Part shown: piece after piece, positions 61,266 to 64,000 of the stretch
How positions within the stretch are numbered: the stretch's first letter is position 1
Layout: every line of letters begins with the position of its first letter
Source: Bacteroidales bacterium
GTDB taxonomy: Bacteria > Bacteroidota > Bacteroidia > Bacteroidales > UBA932
Direction: 5' to 3'
Assembly: GCA_017415715.1 (NCBI GenBank)
Contig: JAFQFD010000005.1
Coordinates: 33,691 to 97,690, forward strand
DNA length: 64,000 bases
The notes under the pieces: model-generated
Databases searched by the model: none
What the model saw: only the letters and a program-made list of their open reading frames with translations
Told to the model about the DNA's origin: nothing
Position numbers and translations under genes: made by a program

Positions 61266-61964
61266 ATGCCGAAATACAAACCAAGCCTCCTCTTTTCTGA
61301 TTGCTATGCCTCCGTCGGAAACATCACATTCTTCCACATTGACGGAGAATGTTATTTCAAGACCAAAGCGAATCCAGTATTCCCCGGTACCGCTGGCCAG
61401 CAGGTGCAGCTATCCATCCATCAAAGAGGAATCTATGAATGGAAAAACCTCGATCACAATGAGCAGCTGGAATGGAATGCCTTGGCAAAGTCCGTGAAGT
61501 CCAGAAGACTTCCGGCTGATCCTTCGTGTCACATCTGCGGATATAATCTATTCATGTCTGCCTATCACGGCCTGGCTTGTATAGGCGACGAGAGGGTTCC
61601 TGAACCTCAACCGTTACCGAATTTTCCTGTCGTGTGCCTGGAACTGTTATCTGCAGCAGTCCTCAACAGCACCGACCTGCAAATATCCTTCCGGATCTAT
61701 AGCGACAAGATCAGAGATCGATTCCGGATCATCGGCAAGATCCAGCTCACCACACCAGGCTACGGTTGCCATTGCGGAAAACTCCGCAATCACATCGGCA
61801 CAGTCACTGAAGATGGCCAGGTCACATTTACGATCCAGAACTATACAGCCACATCCGGACTCGATCTGAAGGAGTATCAAGTACACATTAGATACTTTCT
61901 CATCGATGCAGATAGCGGACACCGTTCCAAAGAGCAGTGCCTATCAGTAAGGATAAGCATATAA
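61266..61964 (+). CDS. Phage-type structural-like protein, paralogue 3
   Basis: 232 residues. It keeps the family layout in diverged form: KPSLLFSDCYASVGNITFFH, then ANPVFPGTAGQQVQLSIHQR and NEQLEWNALAKSV, with NLFMSAYH in the middle. It ends in the shared strand VHIRYFLIDADSGHRSKEQ. It is transcribed divergently from the other two. Function unknown. Confidence 0.6.
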   Translation: MPKYKPSLLFSDCYASVGNITFFHIDGECYFKTKANPVFPGTAGQQVQLSIHQRGIYEWKNLDHNEQLEWNALAKSVKSRRLPADPSCHICGYNLFMSAYHGLACIGDERVPEPQPLPNFPVVCLELLSAAVLNSTDLQISFRIYSDKIRDRFRIIGKIQLTTPGYGCHCGKLRNHIGTVTEDGQVTFTIQNYTATSGLDLKEYQVHIRYFLIDADSGHRSKEQCLSVRISI

Positions 61965-62039
61965 GGGTATATATCTATTATGTAAGTCTTATACACATAG
62001 GAAGCAGAGCAGTAAAACTACATGACTACCGTCGTACAC

Positions 62040-63545
62040 TTTCAATATAAATATATAGCGCAGCTAATGTCTTCCGGGCGGGAGATGAGGGTGCAGATGT
62101 GATGAGGCTCAAGCGGGCGAATGTGTGTTGGCCTATGGTGTTTGCCGGCGGTTTTCGCTTCCGCGAAGCGGATGCGGAAACTGACGGCAAATGCCATAGG
62201 GGGCAAGCCCGTCCGGGCGCGGCAGGTGGCGGACGGACAACCTTGATACGGGAGATGAGGGTCTTTCCGCCACTGGCACAAACAGTCACTAAGAACTACC
62301 AACGCCCCAACGATGATGCGAGCGTCAGGCGAGTCTGTGGGATTTGCGGAGTGCAGCGATAGCGGAACGGAACAAAGCACACAGTCTCGCCCTGCCCGCC
62401 CTCGGAAGATTTGGAAGACTTGGAGCGGAACCGGAGGAACGACAGTGACGTAGGTGCAGCGGAAAGGCTTTCAATTCTGGAGAGGAAAAAGCGGGCAGTA
62501 TTAAACTCATCGGCAGAGCCGATACCTTGCTTACGGAGGGCTTTCTTGAAGCTGGCGGCTCGTCCGACTGCTTGAAGAAAGGCTGGTGGAAGCCCGCAGC
62601 TGTGCTGCTAAGGAGACAGTTTGCTGAAGGACAGACATCCCAACAAGCGATTGATGTTTTTCAATATACCACTGAGGTTCGCACGGGTGCTTCTTTCAGA
62701 CCAAGGAGCAGGGCGCGTAGCGACTTGGGCTGGAAGAAACTGAGGGAGCGACGGGCGAAAGGGGTCCTTCGCCCTTGAGCGACCGAATCAACTGTCTCCG
62801 CCTCGACTGAGCGGGTAAAAGTGATGCGTAATATATTGGTACTGAGGGAGATAGTTAACATAATCCATATTGTGTAATCTGACGCTTGCAGGGCGTTCCT
62901 ACGGGCGTATAACCTTCTTAAATTGAGGTTGTTGGGGCGAGTGATGACGGTGGAAGTCTGTTACACAATAAACCCTTGGATTATGTTAATCTAGCGGGCC
63001 ACGAAGGATGACGGTCCACTCCGCACTGCGGTAGCGAAGGCGATAATGCTTCCCTGTGGGGATAAGAGGGGCATAGACCAGCTGGAGTCTTTTGGCTTTT
63101 GGGGGAGGAAATTTTGCATAAAGAACGCAGAGATTTTGTCCGTAGGCAAAATCGCGGAGTTCGCAAAATTTGCCGGAGGAAAAAGACGAAAGTCTCCAGA
63201 CCTTATTAGTTTATACGAGCGGAGCGAGTTGTTGGGGCGTGGGCCATAGAGAGTTTGAGGGCTTTGGGAGCGGAGGCGGACAAAGACATCAATCTCTCTG
63301 TGAGTGTGCGGTGGGGATTAGATGGTCGTCTTTCGTGGCTTTCGCAGAAAGACATGAAGGACGAGTGCCGCTTTTTGTTGATGTGCGGCCTTGGGCCGGA
63401 CATCGCAGGATGACGGTCGGTATCAACGAGAGTAGGTTTGCGACGAGGGCGTGGGCTTGTGGGGAGAGAGTCAGGTATCCAACGATTTTCCCAAAATCGT
63501 TGATAAGATACCTGATGACCGGGGATGGAATCGTGGCAAACCGGG
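62040..63545 (+). ncRNA. Hairpin-dense non-coding region, candidate large structured RNA
   Basis: About 1.5 kb without a convincing gene. Hairpins, many with G-U wobbles that pair only in plus-strand RNA, include a long helix at 62132-62205 (CCTATGG..TTTGCCG with CGGCAAA..CCATAGG enclosing TCCGC-GAA-GCGGA). Others are ATCGGC-AGA-GCCGAT (about 62508), GGGCGAA..TTCGCCC (about 62755), AGAC-GAAA-GTCT (about 63185) and AACGATTTT-CCC-AAAATCGTT (about 63480). Long-range arms CTGCCCGC / GCGGGCAG and a TTACACAATA / TAACATAATCC-type inverted repeat also occur. No promoter is certain. Confidence 0.5.
63304..63376 (+). ncRNA. Structured element, copy 4 (3' part only)
   Basis: A diverged match to the last third of the element: TGCGG, GATTAGATGG, then TCGTC (63326) pairing with GACGA (63360), then GTGCCGCTTTTT. 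The upstream two thirds are not recognisable. Confidence 0.55.
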
Positions 63546-63550
63546 GGTTG

Positions 63551-63800
63551 GTTGAAATGCTGGGGTCACTAGTGGCACTGGCCGACTACCGGCCTTCACT
63601 AAGAACATTGACGTTCGAGGGCGGCGACTTGCACTGGCGATTACTGCACTGAGGTCGTCGCCCATGCACCGGAGGACTGCCTTGAAGGCAAGTCTCTTGG
63701 CTTTTCCGTGAAAAGACGAGAGTCTTGCGGCAGTCCGGAGTTATAGATAGTCGTCTTCTGACGATCCGCTTGCGGTCGGAAGAGGACGAGTGCCGCTTAT
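63551..63800 (+). ncRNA. Structured element, copy 3
   Basis: 250 nt, the cleanest copy. Helices: CTGCC (63677) with GGCAG (63729), and TCGTC (63751) with GACGA (63785). Both co-vary relative to copies 1 and 2. It ends in GTGCCGCTTATATATA. Confidence 0.75.
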
Positions 63801-63810
63801 ATATACAACG

Positions 63811-63840
63811 AAGCCCGGCACTATGTGATGTGCCAGGCTT
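63811..63840 (-). terminator. Terminator of the AraC-family gene
   Basis: AAGCCTGGCA and TGCCGGGCTT pair with one mismatch around a 10-base loop on the minus strand. The T-tract is weak. Confidence 0.6.
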
Positions 63841-63863
63841 GTATTTCGCATATAAATTTGAAT

Positions 63864-64000
63864 TTAAAATTCCGAAGCCGTACGTCTGTATTGTGTCGGA
63901 GTCTGTTTTGTCTCTCGTTTGAAAAAACGGCAGAAGAAGGAATCATTCGGGAAGTTAAGAGTCTCGGCTATTTCAGAGATTGTCTTTGAAGGATCGCGCA
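63864..64000 (-). CDS. AraC-family transcriptional regulator, C-terminal end only
   Basis: The frame enters from beyond the window and gives 44 residues ending at a TAA at 63864. ISEIAETLNFPNDSFFCRFF plus KRETKQTPTQYRR is the second helix-turn-helix and closing signature of AraC/XylS regulators. The remainder, with the ligand-binding domain, lies outside the window. Confidence 0.8.
   Translation of the reverse strand, partial: RDPSKTISEIAETLNFPNDSFFCRFFKRETKQTPTQYRRTASEF

Noticed and set aside
62026-63652. Several 60-160-codon frames in the hairpin-rich region
   Set aside because: They are rich in Arg, Ser and Pro, overlap on both strands, lack domains and coincide with stable hairpins.

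Overview
The window is a chromosomal segment of a Bacteroidales bacterium. The evidence is the many promoters with a Bacteroidetes -7 box (TAnnTTTG, some with a TTG box 19-20 bases upstream), and Bacteroidetes-typical families such as DUF3467, the DUF2807/GIN adhesin head domain, the long NfeD protease and the ~400-residue QueA. Genus cannot be fixed from the sequence. The cysteate synthase-like gene would suit a sulfonolipid-making lineage, but that is inference.

Bases 1-35770 are core chromosome. A 5'-truncated Na/Pi cotransporter, rlmD and nfeD lead into a tightly packed eight-gene plus-strand operon (4263-12457): a Na/Ca antiporter, five heterodisulfide-reductase-like proteins in the order C-B-A-C-(membrane+B/D), a cysteate synthase-like PLP enzyme and an MscS channel. 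Next come a PlsB-like acyltransferase, queA, an XRE regulator, pyrD, cinA and an EamA transporter. An eight-gene minus-strand operon follows (valS, thioesterase, tatA, tatC, ABC-F, rlmB, DUF2807 protein, M19 dipeptidase). Then come DUF3467, kdsC, an SDR/ALDH pair, maf, a CpsB-like PHP phosphatase, a candidate small RNA, a 116-bp tandem repeat, glsA, a deoxyribosyltransferase-like protein and a second EamA transporter.

Bases 35770-42000 are accessory DNA. Two ~157-bp direct repeats (35908 and 40275) bracket a C-protein-controlled restriction-modification system and an amidase remnant. Just outside lie a decayed HepT/MntA module and an orphan nucleotidyltransferase. Bases 42000-49000 hold a four-gene secreted LPP20/CsgG-like module behind a long leader, two membrane proteins, and an ATPase plus small nuclease-like pair that could be a defence system.

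Bases 49000-64000 look like an integrated element of phage-satellite character. They hold a tyrosine integrase, an AlbA_2/Schlafen-type regulator, an excisionase-like HTH protein, a RepA-like ATPase, a zinc-finger/Toprim-like primase, and a divergent block encoding a holin-like protein, a u-spanin-like lipoprotein and three paralogous phage-type proteins. It is followed by ~1.9 kb of non-coding DNA packed with strong hairpins, and the C-terminus of an AraC regulator.

The most novel signal is a ~225-250-nt structured element present in three clear copies (36253, 41224, 63551) and one partial copy (63304), all on the plus strand. At least two of its helices show compensatory base changes between copies. 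This indicates selection on an RNA fold and not on protein.
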